A stretch of DNA of 31,934 nucleotides from a virus. Shown here in pieces: positions 22,147 through 29,916 of this stretch (positions are counted from its first letter, which is position 1; every line of letters begins with the position of its first letter). Location: positions 1 through 31,934 of IMG/VR virus record IMGVR_UViG_3300009684_001783; one strand, given 5' to 3'. The position numbers and the translations under genes were made by a program. The notes below the pieces were generated by a model that did not search any database, was not told where the DNA came from, and worked only from the letters and a program-made list of their open reading frames with translations.

Positions 22147-22401
22147 CTAGGCCCACACTAACCTAAACTCAATCCAAGATTCGTCATCTAACCATACTGA
22201 TATTGTTGTGGCTATCCATGGTTCGCTGTGTCGTTTGAATCGCACATGTTCCATGCCTATGGTTATGCCTCTGTCGCGCAGCCACTGATTCTGTTCATTG
22301 AGATCACAATTGTCTAATACTGAGTCGTAATGGCGTGCAGTATGGTAACTGCGCCACTCCATGAATTGCGGCTCGTCTATGCGGTGAAGGATTCTTTTCA
22401 T
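22147..22401 (-). CDS. Small phage protein with FRLVW C-terminus
   Basis: Encodes 84 residues. The ending ISVWLDDESWIEFRLVWA resembles the other small proteins of the window (beta strand, acidic pair, Phe, Trp). The N-terminal part is His/Arg-rich (HRIDEPQFMEWRSYHTARHYD). It lies downstream of the 73-residue gene, 9 bases apart, so it is probably in the same operon as the GIY-YIG gene. Function unknown. Confidence 0.65.
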   Translation of the reverse strand: MKRILHRIDEPQFMEWRSYHTARHYDSVLDNCDLNEQNQWLRDRGITIGMEHVRFKRHSEPWIATTISVWLDDESWIEFRLVWA

Positions 22402-22410
22402 GCGTATTAC

Positions 22411-22632
22411 TTACGCACGAAGTCTTTCTTCCATGGTAAAATGTTCTGATTTTAATATGCCCACTAGCCAATTGTTAACAGCACTGTCTATGTATACAAC
22501 GCTACGACCAGTAAACGTCCGTCTTGCAACTGCAACATCGTCGCTAAAAAATATTACTTCAAACGATTTATTAACAAAGTCTTCTTCAGTCGTACAGTGT
22601 TTGCCATCAAATGGTCCATATTTAAATATCAT
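22411..22632 (-). CDS. Small hypothetical protein
   Basis: Encodes 73 residues with its ATG overlapping the stop of the GIY-YIG gene (ATGA). The product is beta-like (FEVIFFSDDVAVARRTF, VVYIDSAVNNWLVGIL) and has no recognised motif. Expressed by translational coupling with the GIY-YIG gene. Function unknown. Confidence 0.65.
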   Translation of the reverse strand: MIFKYGPFDGKHCTTEEDFVNKSFEVIFFSDDVAVARRTFTGRSVVYIDSAVNNWLVGILKSEHFTMEERLRA

Positions 22633-23051
22633 TTGGCAGCACGTTTGCGATCTAGATATGCTTCATCATTGGCCCACGGGTCCAGCAGCTTCATCATGGG
22701 ACCTTCGTATGCTGCTTGATTTACAAAACCATCTTCAAAAAAGTATTCAATGGTCCACAGTGTGGGATCATACCAAGTCTGCGAACGTAGATCGCTCCAG
22801 CCATCTGTATCCTGTGTACCGTTGCGAGTACCTTTGCCTGTTTCCCACAAGCAATGTGCTTTGTTCCAGTGATGCACGAACCTACTAGGGATCTTGCCTT
22901 TACCCACATATATGCAGCGATCTTCTTGCCATATAGAGTAGAGTCCCATACGTTTAGGCAACTGCATATACACTGCAAAAGCAAGAGTATGTATTTCAGG
23001 AAACTGTTCCTGATACAGGTCAAACAGTGGTTTGAGTTTTTGAAGTTTCAT
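22629..23051 (-). CDS. GIY-YIG-like domain protein
   Basis: Encodes 140 residues. MGLYSIWQEDRCIYVGKGKIPSRF is a good GIY-YIG core (GLY ... IYVGK), the signature of single-strand-cutting nucleases and homing enzymes, followed by a helix with FVHHWNKAH and a Trp-rich region (CLWETGKG, GWSDLRSQTWYD). A catalytic Arg or Glu cannot be placed confidently. It may be a DNA repair or homing nuclease. The ATG is only a few bases from a promoter -10 (23058-23063), so the transcript may be almost leaderless, or the promoter may be coincidental. Confidence 0.7.
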   Translation of the reverse strand: MKLQKLKPLFDLYQEQFPEIHTLAFAVYMQLPKRMGLYSIWQEDRCIYVGKGKIPSRFVHHWNKAHCLWETGKGTRNGTQDTDGWSDLRSQTWYDPTLWTIEYFFEDGFVNQAAYEGPMMKLLDPWANDEAYLDRKRAAK

Positions 23052-23057
23052 AACACT

Positions 23058-23086
23058 ATTAGAACACTAGAGTGCAGGTCTGTCAA
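23058..23086 (-). promoter_or_regulatory. Sigma70-like promoter
   Basis: Minus-strand TTGACA (23081-23086), a 17-base spacer and TCTAAT (23058-23063). A perfect -35 and 5-of-6 -10. Transcription would start at about 23052, next to the ATG at 23051, giving a leaderless or very short-leader transcript. Confidence 0.5.
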
Positions 23087-23090
23087 CCGA

Positions 23091-23222
23091 TTATACTCGG
23101 TTTTTACCATCTGCGGTATAATACTTGCTGTTGTACCATGCATACTCTACACACGGCAGAGCATTGTAGTTGCGTGAACGTAGCACACGATACCACGCTA
23201 AGAACAGTTTAAATCTCACCAT
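23091..23222 (-). CDS. Very small basic protein (43 residues)
   Basis: The ATG at 23222 overlaps the stop of the gene before it (TATGGTGA), so it would be translationally coupled. The 43 residues are basic and aromatic (FLAWYRVLRSRNYN, EYAWYNSKYYTADGK). Such peptides are common in phages. Downstream lies a possible hairpin AACCGA/TCGGTT (23086-23103 region). Support is from overlap and composition only. Confidence 0.5.
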   Translation of the reverse strand: MVRFKLFLAWYRVLRSRNYNALPCVEYAWYNSKYYTADGKNRV

Positions 23223-23425
23223 AGTCCGAGGTTCCTACCGTTGCTGGCAATAATAAATGCACATGTAACCACATGCAATACAATCCAAAAAGTTCTAAAT
23301 GCCAGTGCCTTTTTCACATCGCTCTGTGAGATAGGTAAAAATTCTGGCTTGTCGTTGTCGGTAATACCAATTGGCATACCTACAGTTCTAGCCCATGTTT
23401 TAATCCAGCGTCGCTGACCGCTCAT
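23216..23425 (-). CDS. Small membrane protein
   Basis: Encodes 69 residues with GGAGTAATTAA before ATG. A basic N-terminus (MSGQRRWIKTW) is followed by a single hydrophobic helix (about 44-62: FRTFWIVLHVVTCAFIIAS). It probably sits in the inner membrane with its basic end in the cytoplasm. Function unknown. Confidence 0.65.
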   Translation of the reverse strand: MSGQRRWIKTWARTVGMPIGITDNDKPEFLPISQSDVKKALAFRTFWIVLHVVTCAFIIASNGRNLGLW

Positions 23426-23446
23426 TTAATTACTCCGTGTGGTTAT

Positions 23447-23896
23447 TCACCCAGCTTTTTTAACTCGTTCTTGGAACTGTTTAAGGCGTTCAGCAGCTTC
23501 ATCATTGCTCATCAACATGCCAATACTCCAGGTTTGCGGTTCTGGCATTTCGCCTAGGCTCTTCCATTTGTAATCAACATGTTCCCAATTGAGTTTGGGT
23601 TTGAACTGTTTGTTTACTGCAATAGCATAACACTTGTGAGTGAATGCAGGTTCTGTGGCATGGCTAACACTTAGCAATACTTTGGGATTATTAATCAAAT
23701 CCCTGCCAATTTCTTCTTGCAATTCTCTATGCAGTGCTTCATCGTAGCTTTCGCCCGATTCAACATGCCCGCCTGGAAAGCCCCATTGAAGTGGGTCGTT
23801 ACCCAATTCGCTGCGTAGTATAAACAGAACTGTGTCTGTAATTCTGCACCATATCAGGGCTGATGCTGCGCCGGGGGTAATATCATCATATCTCAT
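23447..23896 (-). CDS. Nudix hydrolase
   Basis: Encodes 149 residues. The Nudix box is near complete: GGHVESGESYDEALHRELQEE at 42-62 plus IG (consensus G-x5-E-x7-R-E-U-x-E-E-x-G-U). It hydrolyses nucleoside diphosphates linked to another group, such as oxidised nucleotides or ADP-ribose. The C-terminal helix is Lys/Arg-rich. No close substrate motif is seen. It could clean up nucleotides or remove 5' caps; which is not known. Confidence 0.9.
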   Translation of the reverse strand: MRYDDITPGAASALIWCRITDTVLFILRSELGNDPLQWGFPGGHVESGESYDEALHRELQEEIGRDLINNPKVLLSVSHATEPAFTHKCYAIAVNKQFKPKLNWEHVDYKWKSLGEMPEPQTWSIGMLMSNDEAAERLKQFQERVKKAG

Positions 23897-23904
23897 ATAC
23901 TAAT

Positions 23905-24504
23905 TTATCCAAATTCACGTATTGCAGCAACAGTGTCGGCATGCTGCAATATCTCATAGTGATTGGAATCTATTTTGTAAAACTCGCCGCAACTCCAATT
24001 GGTTTGTATTTTAATGGGTAGTACACCGTCATTGTCTTCGTATATAAACGGATTGAAACCGTTCGTTGCTACGATATGACGTATGGGTTTGGTGTATATT
24101 GCACGTTTCATATCTTTAATAATATGGCTGTCTTTGGCAATTTGCCCTATCAAGTTGCTGCGACTGAAGTATAGCTGTATGAGATTTAACTCCAGTCCAG
24201 CCAACGGCGATGCCAATGTTATAATACGCTCTACAAGTGGATTATCGTGCAAGTGTAGTGCAACAATACCACCCAGGCTGTGTCCTATAACAGTGGAAGG
24301 TTTGACAATTTCTTCGTTTGCACGGTGTATAATATCCCGCATGCCATCGCGAGTATGGTCGTAATTTAAAGTAGTCCAATCAGCATCGACTTGCGTTTGC
24401 AGATAATTGAAGCTGACTGGACTACTCCATGCACCATGTATTGCAAATATGTTTTTCAATGCGACTGCTTTCAAAATATATACAGTATTTACACACAACT
24501 GCAT
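23905..24504 (-). CDS. Alpha/beta hydrolase (lipase/esterase-like)
   Basis: Encodes 199 residues from ATG at 24504; TTG at 24516, 24474 or 24459 are alternatives, since no ribosome site is visible. The domain starts with IFAIHGAWSS (oxyanion HG), the nucleophile elbow GHSLGG, an EDNDGVLP acid region and NHYEI with the catalytic His. This is the alpha/beta-hydrolase triad. Small esterases of this type may act on lipids or acylated glycans. No signal peptide is certain. Confidence 0.8.
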   Translation of the reverse strand: MQLCVNTVYILKAVALKNIFAIHGAWSSPVSFNYLQTQVDADWTTLNYDHTRDGMRDIIHRANEEIVKPSTVIGHSLGGIVALHLHDNPLVERIITLASPLAGLELNLIQLYFSRSNLIGQIAKDSHIIKDMKRAIYTKPIRHIVATNGFNPFIYEDNDGVLPIKIQTNWSCGEFYKIDSNHYEILQHADTVAAIREFG

Positions 24505-24528
24505 TGATAATTTCAAGTTTTGTGTGTA

Positions 24529-25209
24529 TCAGTAGTACAAGTGCGCGACACGAATTTTTTCAGACTCAAACAGTTCTTCGGCACGTTTAATGAATGGTTT
24601 GCGATCAACCTTTAATTGTGTGTAATAATACTCCGTGCCGTCTATGTCGCGAGTATTGCCCAATGGAACTTTGCCTTGTACAAGATCACACATAGCAAAT
24701 GCCATTTTTTCGCGAGCTTTACTGGCATCCTGTGTATGCTCGTGTAGGCCATCTTCGTTGTGCGGCCTGGCCCATATAACTAACTCGTGTTGACTAATAT
24801 TTTTCAAATGTTTTGTGCGCATGTCGTATATCTTGCCACTGTGATTTGTTTTATTACCGCGCCAATCACCCTCAAACATTTTAAGACGTTTGAACATGCT
24901 TACAGTACTTTCGCCTATATACAAACAACGGGTTTCGAATGGAGTTGTAACGTTACGAGTTGTGTCTAGAGAAATTGCATATATACCAGGCTGGTGTATG
25001 AAATGACTCGCATCACTGTTAAACTCAGAAAGTTCAGACAGGCTAAGTGTACAAACTTTTTTCCACCCTGTGGTGATATCACACATATTCTCTTGCCACT
25101 GGGGCAATGCGTCTGGTTCAATACTATAGTCGAACGCATTAATCTGTTTCATTAGCGTGTCGAGTTCGTTGTAATTACCTTCAAAGTTAATTTTAGCAGT
25201 GACGATCAT
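24529..25209 (-). CDS. GIY-YIG-like domain protein
   Basis: Encodes 226 residues with AGGACC before ATG. A central segment QPGIYAISLDTTRN ... RCLYIGEST and then MFKRLKMFEGDW fits the GIY-YIG fold. The N-terminal 80 residues form a separate helical part, and the C-terminus contains EKMAFAMCDLVQGKVPLGNTRDID. No Zn motif or homing signature is seen, so it may be a nuclease for repair or defence. Activity is not proven by sequence. Confidence 0.65.
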   Translation of the reverse strand: MIVTAKINFEGNYNELDTLMKQINAFDYSIEPDALPQWQENMCDITTGWKKVCTLSLSELSEFNSDASHFIHQPGIYAISLDTTRNVTTPFETRCLYIGESTVSMFKRLKMFEGDWRGNKTNHSGKIYDMRTKHLKNISQHELVIWARPHNEDGLHEHTQDASKAREKMAFAMCDLVQGKVPLGNTRDIDGTEYYYTQLKVDRKPFIKRAEELFESEKIRVAHLYY

Positions 25210-25337
25210 ATAGTTGGGTCCTATGGTTATGGTACGACGAACGCAGCGTTATTGCTGCATATGATCACACCTTGTTAAATTTTCTTAGCACAATATATTT
25301 TTGATACAAACATCATTGCATCAGCAGTATTTCGAAA

Positions 25338-25511
25338 TTAGATACCAGATCCACCGATATCGTGATCCAATTCAAAATAACGAGCATCATCTACGGACTT
25401 TAGCCAACGGCCAGTTTGATCTGGATGAGTAAGCACATATGCACCGAGTGCAATGATCGACACACCTATAACAATAAAAACAACATCGCGAATATTTTTG
25501 ATTACATACAT
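25338..25511 (-). CDS. 57-residue small membrane protein
   Basis: GGAGTTTGTAA precedes ATG at 25511, an ideal ribosome site. The product has a basic start (MYVIKNIRD), one strong transmembrane helix (VVFIVIGVSIIALGAYVL), then a polar tail with HPDQTGRWLKSVDDARYF and a Gly-rich end. It is the only gene in the 390-base gap 25210-25598. Probably inserted in the inner membrane. Function unknown. Confidence 0.7.
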   Translation of the reverse strand: MYVIKNIRDVVFIVIGVSIIALGAYVLTHPDQTGRWLKSVDDARYFELDHDIGGSGI

Positions 25512-25598
25512 TTACAAACTCCATACAGTGTGTGTTATCACATGCCATATGATAAGACGTATTTGCTAGTAGTCAACTGATCGTAAAAGATAAAGTTT

Positions 25599-25898
25599 TT
25601 AGTAATTGCCGTCTTGCAGTATGACTGCATTTGGTACAGTCATATCAAGTTCAGTCATAGTACCTCTGTATGCAAGTCCTATAGCAGCAAGCTTGTCTGT
25701 TAACAACAATTCTGCTCGCTCAAGTGATTCTGCAACAACCACTGCACTTGTGCCAACTGGCCAGAGACCTTCAAAGTCTGTGTTGTAGTAGACTTTTAAA
25801 CGCTGTATTTCTAGTTTTTGTTCTGCATCATATAATTTAACTCGCAGTGATTCTGCTATTGCCTGCGCATATGTTGCTTCATTAAGCCAATCTGACAT
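25599..25898 (-). CDS. Hypothetical protein
   Basis: Encodes 99 residues with AAGGGCTAACAT before ATG. An N-terminal helix (EATYAQAIAESLRVKLYDAEQKLEI) resembles a coiled coil. The core VYYNTDFEGLWPVGTSAVVVAESLERAELLL looks like a small alpha/beta domain I associate with marine-phage proteins. No catalytic residues. Function unknown. Confidence 0.7.
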   Translation of the reverse strand: MSDWLNEATYAQAIAESLRVKLYDAEQKLEIQRLKVYYNTDFEGLWPVGTSAVVVAESLERAELLLTDKLAAIGLAYRGTMTELDMTVPNAVILQDGNY

Positions 25899-25968
25899 AT
25901 GTTAGCCCTTCTAGTAAAATTAAATTATAAGTTATGTTAGGTCAAAGCACAACTGGTGTGAAAACAAA

Positions 25969-25976
25969 AATAAATA
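25969..25976 (+). promoter_or_regulatory. Late-promoter-like AATAAATA
   Basis: Plus-strand AATAAATA lies 23 bases before the nitroreductase ATG at 25999, with GAAGGGAG as ribosome site between. It fits the TATAAATA late box at 7 of 8 positions. This matters because the gene is on the opposite strand from its neighbours and needs its own promoter. Confidence 0.5.
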
Positions 25977-25998
25977 CTATGAGAAGGGAGATATCGAC

Positions 25999-26637
25999 AT
26001 GTCAACAGATTACAGAGATATCATGAAAGCCGTGATTAGGAGTCAGCATTGCCAGCGAAACTTCGATCTATCAAAGCAAATGCCACAAGAAGACTTGGAG
26101 TTGTTAGTACAAGCTGCTACCAATTGCCCAAGCAAGCAGAATATTTCGTTCTACGATCTACATGTGTTAACAGATCCTGAATTAATTGCAAAGATTCACG
26201 TGTTGTCGACAGGTGTTACAGCAGACAACGTTGTAACCGGCAAACATGTGCCTACAACAAATAGTCAAACATTGGCTAATGTGTTGTTTGTTTATGTACA
26301 TAAAGAATTGGATGAAATTACGCCAAAGGCATTTGAAAAGTGGAGCAATGCAGATGAGTCAGAGCTCAAAGTATTCGAACGTGATGTCAATACTGCAATA
26401 GGTATTTCATCTGGCTATGTTAACTTTATTGCCAGCATGCTGGGATATGCAACAGGCTGCTGCCAGTGCTTCCAAAAGGATGAAATTGGCAAGTTGATGG
26501 GACTAAAGCGTGGTCCAGATCTGCTTATGGGCATCGGCTTCAATGACGATTCCAAAAATCGCAGAGTCCATGCAACCGACTCAGAGCTGGTATTCCCAAC
26601 TCGTACCAAAGAAAAGATAGAAGTCTTCTATCGCTAA
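25999..26637 (+). CDS. Nitroreductase-family FMN oxidoreductase
   Basis: Encodes 212 residues on the plus strand. GAAGGGAG precedes ATG. The FMN-binding elements are SQHCQRNFD near the start, TNCPSKQNISFYDLHV, a middle NTAIGISSGYVNFIASMLGYATGC helix and a GLKRGPDLLMGIG segment. It differs clearly from the nitroreductase at 17529 and is not a recent duplicate. The gene stands alone with its own promoter and a convergent hairpin behind it. Confidence 0.88.
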   Translation: MSTDYRDIMKAVIRSQHCQRNFDLSKQMPQEDLELLVQAATNCPSKQNISFYDLHVLTDPELIAKIHVLSTGVTADNVVTGKHVPTTNSQTLANVLFVYVHKELDEITPKAFEKWSNADESELKVFERDVNTAIGISSGYVNFIASMLGYATGCCQCFQKDEIGKLMGLKRGPDLLMGIGFNDDSKNRRVHATDSELVFPTRTKEKIEVFYR

Positions 26638-26651
26638 TTTAGCCACAGCAA

Positions 26652-26677
26652 GTGGCCCGGAATACTAACCGGGCCAC
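26652..26677. terminator. Bidirectional hairpin between convergent genes
   Basis: GTGGCCCGG (26652-26660) pairs perfectly with CCGGGCCAC (26669-26677) over 8 bases. It lies between the plus-strand nitroreductase (stop at 26637) and the minus-strand gene ending at 26687. It probably separates the two convergent transcripts; no long T-run is seen on either side. Confidence 0.7.
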
Positions 26678-26686
26678 AATTGCATA

Positions 26687-27010
26687 TCAATAGTCGGGCT
26701 TAACACTTTCTATAATATTGCCCGTTAGCAATTTGAATAACATTTCAAACTCTGCATTTACAAACTCAATATCAACAGGTTTACCATCTATAACTTGATT
26801 GTGTACATTCTTGGCAAATCGCAGTTTATAGTTGCCTATGCCAATGTGTTCTGCAAGAAATGCCACAAGGTGTGTACATGTACTATGGTACTGTTGATTG
26901 GTAATTGTAATTGTATGCGGACCTTTAGATGCGACGATCTGCTGAGTGGATCTGCGAGTTGGTGCATTGTTATATACTGCGGTCTGGTAGGTGGTATAAG
27001 TTTTAGTCAT
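26687..27010 (-). CDS. Hypothetical protein
   Basis: Encodes 107 residues. Its ATG overlaps the stop of the CCA-adding enzyme gene (ATGA), so it is translationally coupled. Thr/Tyr-rich N-terminus; a FVNAEFEMLFKLLTGNIIE helix at the end. No motif recognised. Confidence 0.65.
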   Translation of the reverse strand: MTKTYTTYQTAVYNNAPTRRSTQQIVASKGPHTITITNQQYHSTCTHLVAFLAEHIGIGNYKLRFAKNVHNQVIDGKPVDIEFVNAEFEMLFKLLTGNIIESVKPDY

Positions 27011-28179
27011 ACCACCACCAGGGCCATCAGTTCTTCTTTAGTAGCAACATAGCCACTGTCTGCCCAAGCATCTTTCAGCTGTCGCAGAACGTCCCCCATT
27101 GCTTTACCTTGCTTCATACCAACCGCAAACAGATCTTCCCCCGTTACCGGGAACGGATCAAATTCCCAATGCACAAGAGCATTTTGGCTCCATTCATCGC
27201 GTTTTTCAAATGCAGCAAGTTCTGCAACCCATTTACGAGGTGCACCATCTACTGCAATCAGACGACGCAGATCGTGTCGTTTAGCATATGGTCCTTTGAT
27301 ATGATTACACAGCCACAGTGCATGGTCACGTTCACTACTGCTCCATTTCAAATTAGCCGATGCCTTTTCAACAACAGTGTGGCGGAGATTCATCCATGCT
27401 GCCATTACAACTTCGGGATCTTGCGACCATTGCAGCAGTTCATTGATAAGGTCTGGCATATCCGGCGCACGTACAGCACCTTCAATTGAAATGTATGGCC
27501 ACATGCCAATGTCAGACATCACACGAAATAGTGCAGAACCGCGAGGATGAATAATGATACGTTTCAGTTCGCTCCATACACGCTCGCGACTGATTTTTTC
27601 CAGTCCTTCGAAGTTGTCCAAGATAGCTTGCCATGCAGCAGGATCAATGTTATCTTGCTTGCCAAATCGTGCTTGAAAACGGAACCAGCGCAGGATGCGC
27701 AGGTAGTCTTCCTTAACACGAGCATCTGCATCGCCAACAAAGCGAACAATCTGATTACGCAGATCCTCTTGTCCACCAAACGGATCAATCAGCACACCGT
27801 CAAAGGTCATTGACATGGCATTGAACGTAAAGTCTCGGCGACTCAGATCATCCATCCAATTGCGAGTGTATGCAACAGTTGCATGACGCCCATCGTGATT
27901 AGTTTCTGTACGCAGACTGGTGATTTCGTAGCCAACATGGTCAATTACAACAGTAATCGTGCCGTGTTGCAGACCAGTTTCTGCATACTTGTAGCCATTT
28001 GTTGTGTAGATTTCCAGTTGTTCAGTGGGATCTGCATCAGTGCAAAAGTCCAGATCCTTGGGATCTTCGCCTGCAACGATATCACGCACTGCACCGCCTA
28101 CTAGGCGGATATCAAATCCACGAGCTTGAAAAGCTGCCCGCAGTGTACGGAGTTCTTCTGTGATATACTTGTTGAACAT
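27007..28179 (-). CDS. cca: CCA-adding tRNA nucleotidyltransferase/poly(A) polymerase
   Basis: Encodes 390 residues from ATG at 28179, with AGGTG upstream; a start at 28233 would precede the promoter. The class II nucleotidyltransferase signature LVGGAVRD is at 26-33, the metal-binding DLDF at 42-45, then RRDFTFNAMSM and EDYLRILRWFRFQARFG. These are the catalytic and nucleotide-specifying motifs of the family. It would repair or add the 3'-CCA of tRNAs, or polyadenylate RNA. It fits with the tRNA and TilS genes. Confidence 0.92.
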   Translation of the reverse strand: MFNKYITEELRTLRAAFQARGFDIRLVGGAVRDIVAGEDPKDLDFCTDADPTEQLEIYTTNGYKYAETGLQHGTITVVIDHVGYEITSLRTETNHDGRHATVAYTRNWMDDLSRRDFTFNAMSMTFDGVLIDPFGGQEDLRNQIVRFVGDADARVKEDYLRILRWFRFQARFGKQDNIDPAAWQAILDNFEGLEKISRERVWSELKRIIIHPRGSALFRVMSDIGMWPYISIEGAVRAPDMPDLINELLQWSQDPEVVMAAWMNLRHTVVEKASANLKWSSSERDHALWLCNHIKGPYAKRHDLRRLIAVDGAPRKWVAELAAFEKRDEWSQNALVHWEFDPFPVTGEDLFAVGMKQGKAMGDVLRQLKDAWADSGYVATKEELMALVVV

Positions 28180-28205
28180 GTGGCACCTGTTGCTGTTGTT
28201 TGTGC

Positions 28206-28233
28206 ATAATAACATAACAGCAACAGGTGTCAA
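28206..28233 (-). promoter_or_regulatory. Sigma70-like promoter for the CCA-enzyme gene
   Basis: Minus-strand TTGACA (28228-28233), a 16-base spacer and TATTAT (28206-28211). A perfect -35 and 5-of-6 -10. The predicted start site, about 28199, gives a 20-base leader containing the AGGTG ribosome site. Confidence 0.6.
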
Positions 28234-28239
28234 TAGGTA

Positions 28240-28494
28240 TTAGGCCAGTTGCGTAAGTTTGGTGACGTTTTCTACACGAAAACTGCGCCATTCTTTCTTA
28301 TCAGTGCAGAATGCAGACATAAGAGTATCGGTATGTTTGCGTTCTGTACGCTGTTCGACTACAGCGGCATGTGCCGGCAATAGATCTGTTTTTAGCGTAC
28401 ACGGCATTGTGCGAACTTCGCCGTTTACTTTAGTAAATGTAACCTCGCAAATACCTTGTGTAAGTGCAGTGGTCAGTTCCTGTTTGGTAATCAT
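28240..28494 (-). CDS. SH3-fold DUF2693-like phage protein
   Basis: Encodes 84 residues. The sequence CEVTFTKVNGEVRTMPCTL then a middle helix and CTDKKEWRSFRVENVTKL matches the DUF2693-like SH3-barrel protein typical of T4-like phages. Its ATG overlaps the stop of the topoisomerase subunit gene by 4 bases (ATGA), so it should be co-translated with it. The function of this family is not established; it is small enough to be an accessory of nucleic-acid metabolism. Confidence 0.75.
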   Translation of the reverse strand: MITKQELTTALTQGICEVTFTKVNGEVRTMPCTLKTDLLPAHAAVVEQRTERKHTDTLMSAFCTDKKEWRSFRVENVTKLTQLA

Positions 28495-29846
28495 CTGTCA
28501 ACCTTTCCTAGTTTTTTAAGAGTTACAACTTCTCGACGATAAATGTCTTTTTGCTTTTTTGGGTCTGCCAGCACTGTTTGGTGTTCTGCAATTTTTGCAA
28601 TAAGATCTGCAATTTTAGCAACAATTTCTGCATAGGCATCTTTAGCCCACCTGTAGCTAGGCAAGCTAGCAATACGTTCCATTTGTTCATCGTCGACTTT
28701 GATAGTATTGCATAGATGCTTAACCTTGTCAAGCACATCTATCTTGTTTGCTGCGTTAGGCAAATACTCGGGCAACTTGCCATCGATACAGGCTTTGAGC
28801 GCAGAATTCCAATTCAACTGATAAGTCAAATCGGCGATCATCTTTTCAAAACGTGTTTTGTACCAGCCCAGGCGCCATTGTACAAACTCGTTGACCAGCA
28901 ATTCTGCTGTTTCAAATTGACGTACACTGTTGCCGTTCCAATCCAGCACAACAATACGTTCGGTAGAACGGCTGCGCAGTTTGAAGAAATCTATAGCTGT
29001 TTCTTCTGTCCAATCTGCAATTGTGCCGCGTTTGAAACGAATTTCAATTTTGATAGTTTTGGTACTGCGATCCACATAGGTCTGAATCTTATCTTCATCT
29101 TCCATTGCATTGAGTCGTTCTTTGAACTTCTCAAGGCTCAGGTTGGGAGGTAATTCTTCAATCCACACTGTGCTGCCGTCGATTCTAGCACGCCCTGTAA
29201 ATTCCCAAGCATTACCTGTGATGTTGCGCACGTTGCAATCAAGATAATCATACTTGGGTGCCAGTGTTTTAATAGCTTTGCCATCAATTGCAGCCAGTGT
29301 TGCATCAATCAAATCGTCAAGACTGCGAGGTAGAATGTCTGTACTCCACCCAACTGCAATACCACTTACGCCATTTAACAACACCATGGGAATCAAAGGC
29401 AAATAGTTCTTGGGCTCTAACACACTGCCGTCGTAGTTTTCTTTTAACGGCACGATGTCATAGTCAGTGAACACCAATGCATCAGTGTGTGCGTTGCGTT
29501 TTAGATATGTATAGCGTGGTGCGCCCCAATCAGTAGGACCAATCTTAGTACCGAATGCACCGATACCATGTAATAGTGGGATATTGTTGCAATAAGGTGC
29601 AGCCATAAGGCTAAGTGTTTCTGCCGCACTGGCATCGCCGTGCAGATAAACGTTTTGACTGATCATTTCGCCTGCCAACGAGATTGTTTTAATCTTATCA
29701 GCTTTGGGTTTGATTACAAACAGTGCTTTGCGTTGTGCATCTTTGAGACCATCACATACACTGGGAATACCGCGTGTTTGACACACATAGATACTGTAAT
29801 CCCTGCTGGTACTTTTGATGTAGTCTGTAGTTAAGTAGTCGGACAC
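28491..29846 (-). CDS. DNA topoisomerase II medium subunit (gp52-like)
   Basis: Encodes 451 residues, close to T4 gp52 (442). The breakage-reunion domain of GyrA/ParC type is seen: [15 protein letters not shown] near the start, a [19 protein letters not shown] block, [19 protein letters not shown] with the active-site Tyr112 in the usual RY motif, and a [16 protein letters not shown] segment. The C-terminal region is a long coiled helix ([13 protein letters not shown]). Together with the large subunit at 30990 it makes the phage topoisomerase needed for replication. The promoter TTGACA/TAATGT is just upstream. Confidence 0.93.
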   Translation of the reverse strand: MSDYLTTDYIKSTSRDYSIYVCQTRGIPSVCDGLKDAQRKALFVIKPKADKIKTISLAGEMISQNVYLHGDASAAETLSLMAAPYCNNIPLLHGIGAFGTKIGPTDWGAPRYTYLKRNAHTDALVFTDYDIVPLKENYDGSVLEPKNYLPLIPMVLLNGVSGIAVGWSTDILPRSLDDLIDATLAAIDGKAIKTLAPKYDYLDCNVRNITGNAWEFTGRARIDGSTVWIEELPPNLSLEKFKERLNAMEDEDKIQTYVDRSTKTIKIEIRFKRGTIADWTEETAIDFFKLRSRSTERIVVLDWNGNSVRQFETAELLVNEFVQWRLGWYKTRFEKMIADLTYQLNWNSALKACIDGKLPEYLPNAANKIDVLDKVKHLCNTIKVDDEQMERIASLPSYRWAKDAYAEIVAKIADLIAKIAEHQTVLADPKKQKDIYRREVVTLKKLGKVDR

Positions 29847-29873
29847 TATCCATAACTCCTGTAATTGTATTAG

Positions 29874-29902
29874 ACATTACACTATATTAGCCAGTCTGTC
29901 AA
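29874..29902 (-). promoter_or_regulatory. Sigma70-like promoter for the topoisomerase gene
   Basis: Minus-strand TTGACA (29897-29902), a 17-base spacer and TAATGT (29874-29879). The -35 is perfect, the -10 weak. The spacing to the ATG at 29846 leaves room for the ACAGGAG ribosome site. Confidence 0.5.
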
Positions 29903-29916
29903 CTTATCGAGCATCA

